Below are positions 21,266 to 30,990 of a stretch of 64,000 nucleotides of DNA, piece by piece. The stretch is taken from contig JAYKYS010000002.1 in NCBI GenBank assembly GCA_036924285.1, forward strand, positions 5,084,001 through 5,148,000. Reading direction: 5' to 3'. The stretch is from Asterella californica (taxonomy: Eukaryota; Streptophyta; Marchantiopsida; Marchantiales; Aytoniaceae). The notes beneath the pieces are model-generated. The model saw nothing but the letters and a program-made list of their open reading frames with translations, was not told where the DNA came from and did not search any database. The translations under genes were made by a program, and so were the position numbers. Every line of letters starts with the position of its first letter. Position 1 is the stretch's first letter.

Positions 21266-23106
21266 TGTCGTGTCGTGGACCGACTCCTATCTGAAATTCA
21301 GACTTCGATGCTTGTCGCTCCAAAGACACTCATGAGAAAGACAAGTTAGGCTCCTGCTTACAAACTTTTGGCACCATTTCGGATCTTCGCTTTCATCACA
21401 TCAGTGGATAGAGCTCTTTGTCAACATTCCATAAGCACTTTGTCTACTAGTGGAGAAGTTACAAGACTCGAAAGATGGAGAAAACAAGCTAGATCCCAGC
21501 TTACAGGCTTTTGGCACAACTTCGGATCTTCACTTTTATCGCATAGATGGGTAGAGCTCATTGTCAGCTTTCCATGGACATCTTGTTTACTTCATTTGGA
21601 CACCTACTGTAAAAGTTATGCGATTCAAAAGAAGGGAAAATCAAGCTAGGCCCTAGTTTACTTGCTGACTGGGTATTTGAAGCTTCAAGCGTTATATCAA
21701 AGACGCAAGGGGCCTGCTTCATTTTATTATCACAGAAACCTTGTACGTACAGAGACTGACGTAAGGGGGCAGCTTAAGGGGCTAGCTTGGACCTACGACT
21801 TGTAAGCGGACGGTTCGGGAGATTTGGAGACCCAATGCAAGCGCGCAAGACGTCATTGGGTTTAGATCTGTGCAGGCTACGCACTGGTTAAGACGGTTTG
21901 TGAAGAGGCGGATCGGGGGATGTGTACTGAGAGAAATTGAGACGCAGGATCAGATTTGAAGTTTTCAGTTACCTATGAAGGAGAGTTGGACCGTTTCGGC
22001 CGTTCCGGAGTCCAAACTTGCTGTCCTTGGATCCATCGAGATCAGAACATCAAGTTCTACAGGAAATTGAAGACGATACTGATTTTCATCGGACGATTCA
22101 GGAGTTTTGAGTGAAATTGGCTCGCACTTACATCAGATTTTTGTTCGCCTGCGACCTGAGATTGGGTTGTTCTTCACGATCGGTGAGCCAAGCTCTTCGT
22201 TGTTGGTGCCTACCCAATCAGGGAGTCTTCATCTACGCATAGGAGGAGACTGTACGTGAATTGGATTGTTGGTTCGGGGGTGGTGAGCAAGTTTGAGCCG
22301 TAGGGAGCTGATTTACGTTAGTTTTTTACAACTTGCGATCAAATTTCTTGCGTGATTTTGCAAGGGGAACTCCAAACGGCTTGTTTGGAGTCTCGTTGGG
22401 TTCAGGGTAGCTAGATCTACCTGCCAGAGAAGACGGATATCAGTTTGGACAATCCATTTGTGCGGTGTGTGCGGTTTTAAGCCGCATGGAGGAGTTTTTG
22501 AAAGTTCGGTCATCTGCGACCGAAAATTGACGATATCTCAACTATCGGGAGTCAGATCTAAAGGTTTCTTGAGCCAAAGGAGTCAAGGAAGGAGACCCTA
22601 TCAACATTTGAAGACCGTTCGGCGAAAGAAGAAAGTTCTCAGATAGGTCTTTTTCGGTTCTTTTGCTACGGGTTTCGTCCTTTTGAGTTCGTTAGGGACT
22701 TAGTTGGTTGTGTACGGCTTGTAGTAGCTAGCTTTAGCCAAGAGCTAGTGCATGGATGTGGTTTGGACTTGGGTTTCAATCGTGTGATACTGGTGTAGCT
22801 CTTTTTGTTAGCAAAGAGAAGTTTCTCTAGCTTTGAGCTACGCTTCGGTGGTTTTGGGTCAGTGTTGTGATTCATGGGTTTGTATTAGGGGCTTTGAAGT
22901 GGGTTACAGACCGCTCTGATCTGTGCATCAGTTTTGTGCTCTTAGGAGAAAGAACCGGTAGTGTACATACATTTGGAGTTGGTATATATTGCGCGTTCAT
23001 TTTGTGGTTGTTCTTCTCTGTCTTGTCTCTGTTCGGTACACAGCATCTCCACAGCCAGTAACCTCGTGTTTTCCTAGACATCCTTCACACAATATCCGAC
23101 ACGATA
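21266..23106 (+). repeat. Element C 3' LTR (intact)
   Basis: 1841 bp. It starts TGTCGTGTCGTGG and ends CCGACACGATA, giving an imperfect terminal inverted repeat of about 10 bases. Its first 1575 bp are the inverse of 15363-16953, and its last 268 bp are a direct copy of 18832-19100. Confidence 0.85.
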
Positions 23107-23136
23107 GCGCCCTACAACACGAACATTTATATTTTG

Positions 23137-23292
23137 TCATCTCCAACGCTCTAAAATGATCTCTTCCTCTTCATCCTCTGTACGTGCATCCATCTCAAAC
23201 TCCCTCTCCTCGTCGTCGAAGTACATCCAATCAAGACATTCATCCTCGCTGTCATTGCTTCGATCCTCATCTTGCAGTTGAAAACTTTTCAT
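23137..23292 (-). CDS. Small acidic open frame, function unknown
   Basis: 51 residues from the ATG at 23290-23292 to the TGA at 23137-23139. It is very rich in Asp and Glu (for example D-S-E-D-E-C-L-D-W and T-E-D-E-E-E-E-I-I). No domain is recognised. It lies between element C and the repeat copy at 23480-23625, and could be the tail of a decayed transposon protein or chance. Confidence 0.2.
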   Translation of the reverse strand: MKSFQLQDEDRSNDSEDECLDWMYFDDEEREFEMDARTEDEEEEIILERWR

Positions 23293-23479
23293 CGTTTACA
23301 GCTGATGTTTTCGATGAGACCAGAAGACAAGATGTGTGAAGTCTATAAGGTTTGATGTCTCACTTCCAAAGCTATAGGGTTCAAAGGTTAAATGTGTCCG
23401 ATGTCCAAACAGCACATCTGCAAGAACTAGAACATGTACAATCGTGCGAATGCTTCTGATATCCACATTGTTGTCAGAC

Positions 23480-23625
23480 TGATCCGTCATCTTGACTGTG
23501 AAGCTGGAGTTGACATGTACAGTTGAAATGGACAAGTTATCTATTTTGCAACCTGACTCCCGTCAAGAGTGTGATCAAGAGCAAGGAATATACTAGGGGT
23601 GTGATCAAGCAATTTTCTGCCATCC
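23480..23625 (-). repeat. Second copy of the repeat that was hit by element A
   Basis: The reverse complement contains TTGCTTGATCACACCCC and, 30 bp on, CTTGATCACAC. It aligns through both flanks of element A (1132-1173 and 12216-12375). It serves as an empty-site comparison for A. Confidence 0.75.
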
Positions 23626-24030
23626 TCACAAAGATGGGAAGGGTCTACCGCCAGTGGAGTGCAAGATGCGTAAAAAGAAAGTACCAGAGTGGCAAGAGGA
23701 AAACCGTCAAAACCTAACTACGGTATGTCCAGCTAACGCCCAATCCCTCTCGATAACGCCGTCCCCACCTTTTCTAGCTTCAGTTATAGAGGAGCTCAAC
23801 CGCGAAACTCTACTCCCCCTCCTGTTAGTTGAGTTTCCCTGTGGAATATGCACCTTCTGAAAATCTCTGGTGTTTTTTATGAGCTATGAATAATACGATG
23901 TAGCCAACTTTTATACAGCCTTCTTGAAAATTTTATGGCATAAGAAGATTTACTCAATTATCGAACTCTTTAATTTCAGTAAATTTACAAGGAAATTTAA
24001 CATTTTTATTAAAAGCCTCTTAACGAGTAA
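23626..24030. other. No recognised feature
   Basis: AT-rich sequence with only short open frames. It leads into the MITE at 24031. Confidence 0.4.
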
Positions 24031-24392
24031 TTTGACGTGCGTGTCAAATTTAGAATATACAGCCAATATTCTTCACCTGCGAGTGAGTGTTACAACTCCG
24101 ATCACTTCTGGAGACGTCAGTCGGAAAACACCACGAACGTTCTTTTGCCACCGGTGTTCGTTATTGTTTATCTTTTGGATTTAGCTCTAAGTTGTCGCGG
24201 TAAAGTAGTTTACGACTTAAATTATTTTTTATAATTTTCAAACGATTTTTTATCTAAATTCGCATTTTTTTTACCAATCCACACATATAATGGTAAGCGA
24301 TTCACGACTGTATACAAAGCTACCTTTCAATAAATTACGGCAGCTTTCCTTCTTGACGTTAGAAAATCTTCTCTTTCAGCTTTGACACACCC
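24031..24392 (+). mobile_element. MITE, PIF/Harbinger-like family (GTGTCAAA ends)
   Basis: The left end contains GTGCGTGTCAAATTTA and the right end reads CTTTGACACACCC followed by TAA. The internal sequence shares GAGTGAGTGTTACAACT and CTTCTGGAGAC words with the copies at 50358, 34014 and 41794. The left edge is slightly degenerate, so its position is approximate. Confidence 0.55.
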
Positions 24393-25079
24393 TAATATTA
24401 TAAAAATAACGATATTTATAAAGAAAAACCTAAACACATTGTCTTACATAACAACCACCCTCCGCTAGAAGTTGGGAAATATCTAATACTGGTATATGCA
24501 AAGCAAAAGCTCTCAGATATTTCTACAATGGGTAAGGGTGAATGTATGAAATTGAAGTGCTTTGTGGAACGACTGATGACATCTCTTGTAAGAAGACTAC
24601 ATGTGCACTGTGATCCTATGCAGATATAGCTTTAACAAATAGGAGGACAGCTTTTGCACCATGGAGTGTAATACTAGGCGTGAGATCTTGTACTATTATC
24701 AAGTAACTGAAGAGTTTCATAAGTAAACTTTGACAAAGTTGGTTCAATATAACAAGGACTCATGGTGAGAGGTGAATTAGAGAGCATGTTACACGACATT
24801 CAAGTGAAAAGAGAAAGCTTTCTAAGTGGAAAAACACAAGGATCAAAAAGAAGTACTTTGTTAGAAATATATACGAAGTGATCGTGATCTTTTCGAGATC
24901 CAAATCTAAATGTGGTCATATATACTCCACTTTCGTATAACAAAGATAAGAGTTTCGATTGGTCATTTCACATCTACCAAAAACGAATATCATAGCGGTT
25001 GTGATGAAGACTTCACTTCACTTCCTGCTAGCAACAGAAACCTTGAAATCTGTCAACTTTTGCATCTCCTCCATTCTTA
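24393..25079. other. Downstream flank of the phytocyanin gene
   Basis: No coding frame is recognised. The part close to 25079 is likely the 3' untranslated region of the phytocyanin gene. An AATAAA signal was not assigned. Confidence 0.4.
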
Positions 25080-25757
25080 TTATCCACGCGCTTCAACGGC
25101 AAGCTTCATTCCCAGATTGCAATGGATGCCAAAACCACATATGAAGTAGTAATTTCCCGCCTGAGGCAACGTGAGATGATCTTGGCCAGATGTGAGAGTG
25201 AGGAGGGGAGAATGATCACTGCATGAGTCGAAATCAGCTTTATTCACGACCAACAAGTTGTGAAGTCTTGGATTGTAGTTGAAAACTGTACAAAATGAAG
25301 ACAAAGGTACGAAGTGATTAGTTCATTTACAAATTACTGCCAGTTGAAAAGCATTATTGTTTTTTCTGAAAAGAAGACAAGAGAAAGATGATCATCAAAT
25401 ATCCTGATGTTGAGTGTATAAATGAAATTATACAAATATGAACGACAAATCTACGTGATAATATGAGTGATGTTTGTTTGTCATGTTATTAATAAATTTG
25501 GAAGTAAATGCTACATGAGATAGAAAACCAGCATGAGACATACCAAGAATATCACCAGGTTGAACGACTGTGGTAGAGGCCCAGCTGGTGTAGTCATAGT
25601 CGAGGGTCCAACCTCGGTTACCACCAACCTCCAACTCAATGGCGGTTACACTGTGACTTGCAAAGGTGATCATGGTGAGAACCATCACCACCAGCATGAT
25701 GCTTGCACCATTCGTTCCTCTGAAGCATTCAAAGATTGGACTCGCCATTCTCCTCAC
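25080..25757 (-). CDS. Phytocyanin (plantacyanin/basic blue protein type), two exons
   Basis: Exon 1 is 25544-25757 and exon 2 is 25080-25285. The 258 bp intron has a GTATGT donor and a TTTGTACAG acceptor. The split codon joins G-D-I-L to V-F-N-Y, the conserved intron site of phytocyanins. The protein has 139 residues (136 if the second ATG is used). A hydrophobic signal peptide ends near residue 39, so the protein is probably secreted to the apoplast. The copper ligands are all present: His80, Cys121, His126 and Met131. Cys93 and Cys127 would form the disulfide. A Met axial ligand and no Pro-rich tail or GPI signal fit plantacyanin rather than stellacyanin or early nodulin-like forms. Family knowledge: a type I copper electron-transfer protein of the cell wall. 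It looks intact. Confidence 0.92.
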
Positions 25758-26650
25758 TTGAGGAAGTGTTTTTGCTTCTCAAATCTGTGAGGAGAAGCAA
25801 GGAATGAATATGCATGAGCTATGAATCCATTAACATCGATTAAAGTTCACTATTACATATCAGTGGATCAGCTAAACATCCAAACTGATGTTCTGGATGA
25901 CACTCTCAGAAACTCTTTTCTTGCTAAGATTCCAGTACCATCTAGCATGCACTTATAACCTAGTTTTCTACTTTTCAAACGCTAGAAAAATTCATGACTT
26001 GCATAAAATCTTGCTTAGACTCTGCCTCTACATGTTTCAAGAAAACTCTAGGTAAAACAAAGGGAAAGATTAAAGAAAAATCTTCGTAAAATGGCAAGAA
26101 ATGTTAAACAAAATTTTCCATAAAGTGATCGAAAAGATCAAAACTAAAAGACTTCTTTCCATATCGATCTTAACGATATTACGTAGATGACTACAAAACA
26201 CATTAATAAATGTCACAATCTGCATGAAGATGTACAACAAGGATTAGTTTCCAATGCTCTTCATGCTCCACATCAGTTGTATATTTTGGTTCCCGTCTCA
26301 AGTAGTAAATCCGAAGTAATCCAAATACAAAATTTGCAAACGGAATTACCATGCATTACTAGAGAACTTAAGAAAGAAAATAACTTTAGGAACGATGAAA
26401 CGATCAAATAATCGACATATAGTAGATACAAAACACAAAGAACTAGACAAATATTTCTTCTCACATCAATGAGCAAGCTCAATACATGATAGACATAAGA
26501 GCAGAAAAGAAGTAATCTACCTGTTGTAGATTCTGGAGGTCTGCTTCTACGTGAATCAATGTGTTTCAAAATTCAATATCTGATGTAAGCAAAAATCAAC
26601 CAGTAAGAGAAGAGCAGCCACGGTCTATTTCCAAACAGTTGAACACTCAG
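25758..26650. other. Upstream region of the phytocyanin gene; no other gene seen
   Basis: It should contain the phytocyanin promoter. I could not assign a TATA box with confidence. Short AT-rich open frames on both strands show no motif. Confidence 0.4.
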
Positions 26651-26733
26651 CCTTTAATGGTATTCATAGGAGATGTATAGCCACACTGATGATCGTTATG
26701 TGGCTATACATCTCCTATAAATACTACTAAAGG
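26651..26733 (+). ncRNA. Pre-miRNA-like or small foldback hairpin
   Basis: The arms at 26666-26685 and 26699-26718 are perfect 20 bp complements (ATAGGAGATGTATAGCCACA and its reverse complement) around a 13-base loop. The stem extends outward by 15 more positions with two mismatches and one G-U pair, for 33 paired of 35. The size and near-perfect duplex match a plant microRNA or young siRNA precursor, but a very short foldback transposon is equally possible. The strand is unknown; either transcript would fold. No promoter was identified. Confidence 0.35.
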
Positions 26734-27169
26734 TGAACTCATGCGTCCAGAAATCTGTTACAAAAATCTGTTTAATTAACGACGTGGTTGTCAAAAATAT
26801 GAAACCGTTTCATTTACAGGTAAAAAATCTTTAAACAACTAGAAATGAAACTATAATATGAATGGTTTGTGAAAGAGAGAGTGAAAGGTCAAGAGAGTCG
26901 TTTTTTCTTATGACACTGTATTAACCATATAGGCATGGTCTAAAACATTTATCTTGATGAAGATGTAACGATCAACCTCTTTAACAAACAGGAACTGAAT
27001 TATGTTGATGATTGAAAGAGAGACTGATATGAAAAAAAGGTGTCAACCTACTTGATATATCAGTTCGGTTTGAACATAACAACACTGCGATTTAAAACGG
27101 TTTGGGTTCAAACAATTCAGGTTCAGGTTCGTTCAGCAAGAAATAGATGGTTCAGTTTCAAAATTGTTT

Positions 27170-27545
27170 AGGTCTAAACGGTTTTGTCTCTAAGAGTTAA
27201 AGTTTAAGGGTTTAATTAGAAAACGGTCCTGGCTTAAACCGTTTTATTTGTAATCGGTATGGTTTAGAGATAAAGTAAAACGATCCACTTTAAACGGTTT
27301 GGTTTCTAAAGAGTTAGAGTTTAACTGCTTTAGTTTAAAACGGTCTAGGCTTAAACCGTTTGATTTGGAATCAGTGTGTTTCAGAGATAACGTAAACCTG
27401 TTCATTTTAAACCGTTTGGTTTCTAAAGAAATAAAGTTTAAGTTCTTCAGTTAGAAACGGTCTACACCTAAACAAATTGATTTTGTAATCAATTGATTCA
27501 AAGATAACGTTAAACAGTTTAGTTCATGTTCAAACTGTGGTTTAA
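27170..27545. repeat. Tandem repeat, about 117-bp unit, with quasi-palindromic core
   Basis: Cores starting AAACGGTC at 27220, 27338 and 27455 are spaced 118 and 117 bp apart. In the clearest copy the core is AAACGGT, a 10-base centre, then AACCGTTT, so it can pair with itself. Between cores are shared words such as GGTTTCTAAAGA and AAAGTTTAAG. About 3.5 units are visible, increasingly degenerate to the right. Confidence 0.75.
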
Positions 27546-27849
27546 AAGGCTTGAACTGTTGTTCCAACAGATTAGTTAGTTAAGTGCATCAAACATTAGC
27601 TCATTTCACTTTTCAAACTATTAGCTAACCCATTTATAGTTTAAATGGTTTGAACCACATTTTATATGATTTGATTCGAATTCAAACCTTTTTAAACTGT
27701 GTGGTTTATTGGTTAATGATTTATATGGTTTTGTGATTTAAATGATAAATGATAAATATTATTACTTTTCCTTGGGATCTTTGCATATCATGGGATTGTC
27801 TATGTGAGTCCATCATAAAGAGACTTGAACCAGAGGCTTCGTTAACAAT

Positions 27850-27950
27850 TTGCAGTACATGCATCTCTAATCGTATCCACAAAAGATTAAACTCAAGACT
27901 TTTCTCTTAAAAGACTGTAGACTAAACCACTTGGTACACCGATCTTTGAT
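27850..27950 (-). repeat. tRNA-derived SINE-like repeat, copy 1
   Basis: On the minus strand the sequence reads GGTGTACCAAGTGGTTTAG, close to the box A of Ser/Leu-type tRNAs. A box-B-like GAGTTTAATC follows, and then a shared tail GTGGATACGATTAGAGATGC. The copy at 42158-42256 matches across about 100 bp. No intact cloverleaf is formed, so it is not scored as a tRNA gene. Confidence 0.5.
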
Positions 27951-28139
27951 ATCCCAAGTGGATATGGAGGTGAGAGTCTTCATGGAAAAGAAATAACCTT
28001 ATGGTTCTATACAAAAGCAAGAATAGTAGTTACTCCTCAGTGTCGCATGGATCTCAGAAAAACTCCACATGTACATATTCTTGATCTCATTTACTCATAA
28101 CTTCTGCAGAATTAAGCCACTCGAAACAGAACTCAAATT

Positions 28140-29170
28140 CTGGACCAATATCGTATTCATATTCTAATATTATTTCGATTTTTTATATGCTACTTGATAA
28201 TGATCATAGTGGAATTTATATATATCTAACCTATCTTGCTTTTTTATTCACCTCTTCCATGTGAAGATAAGAACAAGCTTACTTATTACCTTGCTTTTCC
28301 GTCTGAAAAAATTAATATTTAAATTAAATTAATGTGTATTTGTTACTCGACTCTTGCACGTGTAGTTACGGAACCGCGTATATCCGTGCTTCCTGTATGG
28401 GTTATGTTGGGCTCTGCTAGCAACTAGATCTGGCTATCATTTACTAAACAGTAATTCCTTTCCATAATAATTTAGTATATAGTTTCTATACAACACATAC
28501 ATCTTTTCTAATAACAAAAAGCGAGCATAAGTTCTCCAAAGGAGATTGGGGATGCTTTATTTATTCACTTCTTCTAACTAAAGATAGAAGATTGCATCAA
28601 TTTTAATTTATGCCAAGAAAGGTTAATATCTGGATTAAATTAATGTATTTTTGTTAGCATGCTCTCGCACTTGCAGTTTTTGCAGCGAGTGATTCCGTTT
28701 TTTGTTCATGAGTTATGCCTAGATCTACCCACAACTCCAAGTCGAGTTATCATTTAACATTTACAGATAAATTAATTTTGTAACAAGTTAGTACCATACT
28801 TAGGGGTCAGATTTGGCATCAAATAATTAGAAGAAGGTCATGTACAAAACTCTAAACATTACATGAGTAGAATGTCGAAATCCAAAAAACTACAATATGT
28901 TAAAATTGTAGCATATTTGAGTGAACAATGGATGAAATTCTGAAGATCAAAAATAGATATGAATCTGCCGAATTCCCTTTTATATTTAATCTTGAATGCA
29001 GAAGATCATTTTCTAAGAAAAATAAATATAATTCGACATACAAGTGCCAAATCTTACCCTGAGGTAGGGTATAGAATATTAACATATCTTTCTAAATAAC
29101 AACAAAGCGAGCTAAAGTTTTCCCAAGTCGATTGGGGATGTTTATCAATCATGTGTTCAATAAGAACATC
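28140..29170. repeat. Degenerate copies of an AT-rich dispersed repeat
   Basis: Terminal-looking words recur, for example AACAAAAAGCGAGCATAAG (28516) and CAACAAAGCGAGCTAAAG (29100), each followed by GATTGGGGATG. The reverse form (GCTTGCTGTTATCAG, TTGCTTTCTGTTATCAG) appears near 34420, 43710, 44715 and 44885. Between them, 28310-28440 and 28620-28750 resemble each other. No coding potential; an old transposon family is likely. Confidence 0.45.
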
Positions 29171-29623
29171 GCGATACAAGAGAAGTCAAGATAGAACATT
29201 AAATATTAAACCCAGAATCACGTTGTAACTATATTATTATTATCAGTTCCGATTAGGGTTCGATCGCCAGGCCCTTTTTTCATGCTGGGAGGAGAATTCT
29301 GGTACAAGTTTCCAAATTCCCATTATTATTCAAAGTCCAATTATTAGATGTAAGTGCAGATCAAATTAAACCTTCCACATTAAGTAAGAAAGTGCACCAG
29401 AAAATGACTGCACTGAATAAGTAGATAATCATGGAAAACTGCTAGCCAATCGAATAATATGCCTCCAATATTCAGATAGAAAATGCCCAAGAAAATCACA
29501 TCCTCTAAATCAAGTAGACCTATTAACCGTAAGCTAGAACGCAATAGACATAAATTTAATATCCGTCAAATTAAAGTAGAAAATGCAGTAGAAAATGACT
29601 TCCCATTAGAGTAAACTACTACC

Positions 29624-29668
29624 GTAACTAGAACCCAGCCAATCAAAAAGTTACTGGGTTCTAGTTAC
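29624..29668. repeat. Perfect 15-bp hairpin
   Basis: GTAACTAGAACCCAG (29624-29638) and its reverse complement (29654-29668) around a 15-base loop. Weaker complementarity continues outward and a second imperfect inverted repeat (GTCAAAAGTT) follows at about 29683-29738. Possibly a decayed foldback element. Confidence 0.6.
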
Positions 29669-29846
29669 TATAGCGGGGTAAGTCAAAAGTTCATGTAAGT
29701 TTTTGAAAGCTATTTACATCAACTTCAACTTTTGACAGTAAGCTGGAACTGCATACAAGAAACTAATGACTGCCTATCAGAATAAATATGCTATTGTCGT
29801 AAGCTGAAGAAAGTACAGTCAAAAGATTGTAATTAATTCGCCTCGA

Positions 29847-29986
29847 CGTAGGAGCACTGTTCGGGGAGAAATATCTGAAAACAACGGAACCTTGTCCTTC
29901 AGAAATTGACAGAGTACCTAAAATATCCAAAACCTGCCGAAACGTCTGACACTAAATGCCGGATCTCTCCGAACAGTGCGTAGGAG
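29847..29986. mobile_element. hAT-like MITE with 8-bp target duplication
   Basis: The element proper is 29855-29978 (124 bp). It begins CACTGTTCGGGGAGA and ends TCTCTCCGAACAGTG, matching as inverted repeats except at one position. CGTAGGAG lies directly on both sides (29847-29854 and 29979-29986). An 8 bp duplication and CA...TG ends are the hallmarks of the hAT superfamily. It has no coding capacity. Confidence 0.85.
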
Positions 29987-30004
29987 GATATTCATCTATG
30001 TACT

Positions 30005-30255
30005 AGAATATAAATTAATGTCCTCATAAAAACGGTGCGGTTTGAGAAGTAGTGTCTCGGTCTTATCCTTCCAGCAGCGCATCAGCCCGGACTCTACTTA
30101 TGGTTTATATCCGGATGAGTTGGCTACTCCGAGACTAGTTAATATATATGATTTATGAATTAATTTAATTTTTATAAATTTTTTATAATATATTTTATAA
30201 TTTTTATGTATTTTCTGATAAGAGAAAACAAAACTCACTGTACAAGGCTGTGGGG
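30005..30255. repeat. Dispersed AT-rich repeat, copy 1 (pair with 44190-44460)
   Basis: It shares GATGAGTTGGCTACTCCGAG and, about 110 bp on, ACTGTACAAGGC(T/C)GTGGGGA with 44190-44460. A third, weaker copy is at about 45060-45350. No open frame; likely an old non-autonomous element. Confidence 0.6.
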
Positions 30256-30990
30256 AAGGATATTCACCTCATGTACTATGCTTCTGTCTGCAATTCATTT
30301 CATGGTCCGCAAAAAATATAAAGATGTGCTTGCTCGCAGAATAATTACTGGATTTTCACATTTTGCTCTGCTGCGGCACCATTCGGTTTCTGCTTCAGCG
30401 TTCATATTCATATGAAGTTCTGCATAGTTAGCTTTGTATTTTTCCTTGTTTTTCATTCGTGTTAGATACTCTGTTTATCTATTTTAGTTCGCTGTTTTTT
30501 GGCATGATAATTTTTTTTAACAGGTGATAAAATCTGAAGTGAACAATAGAGTAAACTGCTGATCAAATTTTAGCAGTCGGGCTTAGGAAAAAGAATGCAA
30601 GGAGCCGGCAATAACTTTATTTTCTTTAGAAGAGGAGTTAATTACATTAGCAATTCCGTCATAGCTGTAACGATATCCAAACAGTACGATGACCGACAGT
30701 AAAGAAATCCGGTCGCTAGGAACATATGCTGTGTATTCGCTTGAAGCAAAGTCAAAACCTTTAAACTATAAATGAGAGAACCTACTTATGGTGCAGTATT
30801 ATGTTCTAAACAAAGTAAAACCTTGTGTCTCTATAACTGTTGGAGTCGTTGTTCGTTCGACGATTCCGCGTTGTTCCGCCACGGAGGACGTGATACCTAG
30901 AATAAGCAACAACAAGCCTCGTCAGCAGTTGCAGAGTAAGACTAGAAGTAAATAGCGGACTAGAAGAAAGAGAAGAATGACATAGAAGAA
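30256..30990. other. No recognised feature
   Basis: It contains a CTATAACTGTTGGAGT word near 30831 that recurs at 45796. No gene is recognised. Confidence 0.35.

Larger units (their letters stand above)
15363..23106 (+). mobile_element. Element C: gag-only LTR retrotransposon with an inverted 5' LTR segment
   Basis: The intact right LTR is 21266-23106, starting TGTCGTGTCG right after a purine tract. The left LTR exists in two pieces. Its last 269 bp are at 18832-19100 in direct orientation, just before gag. Its first 1591 bp are at 15363-16953 in inverted orientation. The pieces meet with no loss, apart from a 2 bp TA overlap, if the segment 15363-18831 is turned around. The internal region 19101-21265 codes only for a gag remnant. 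No RT or integrase is present, so the element is of the gag-only non-autonomous kind. No clear target duplication was found. Confidence 0.75.

Noticed and set aside
15363..22840. A MULE with 1.6 kb terminal inverted repeats
   Set aside because: The repeat edges coincide with an LTR start after a purine tract, and the rest of the LTR is found as a direct repeat before gag, so an inverted LTR fits better.
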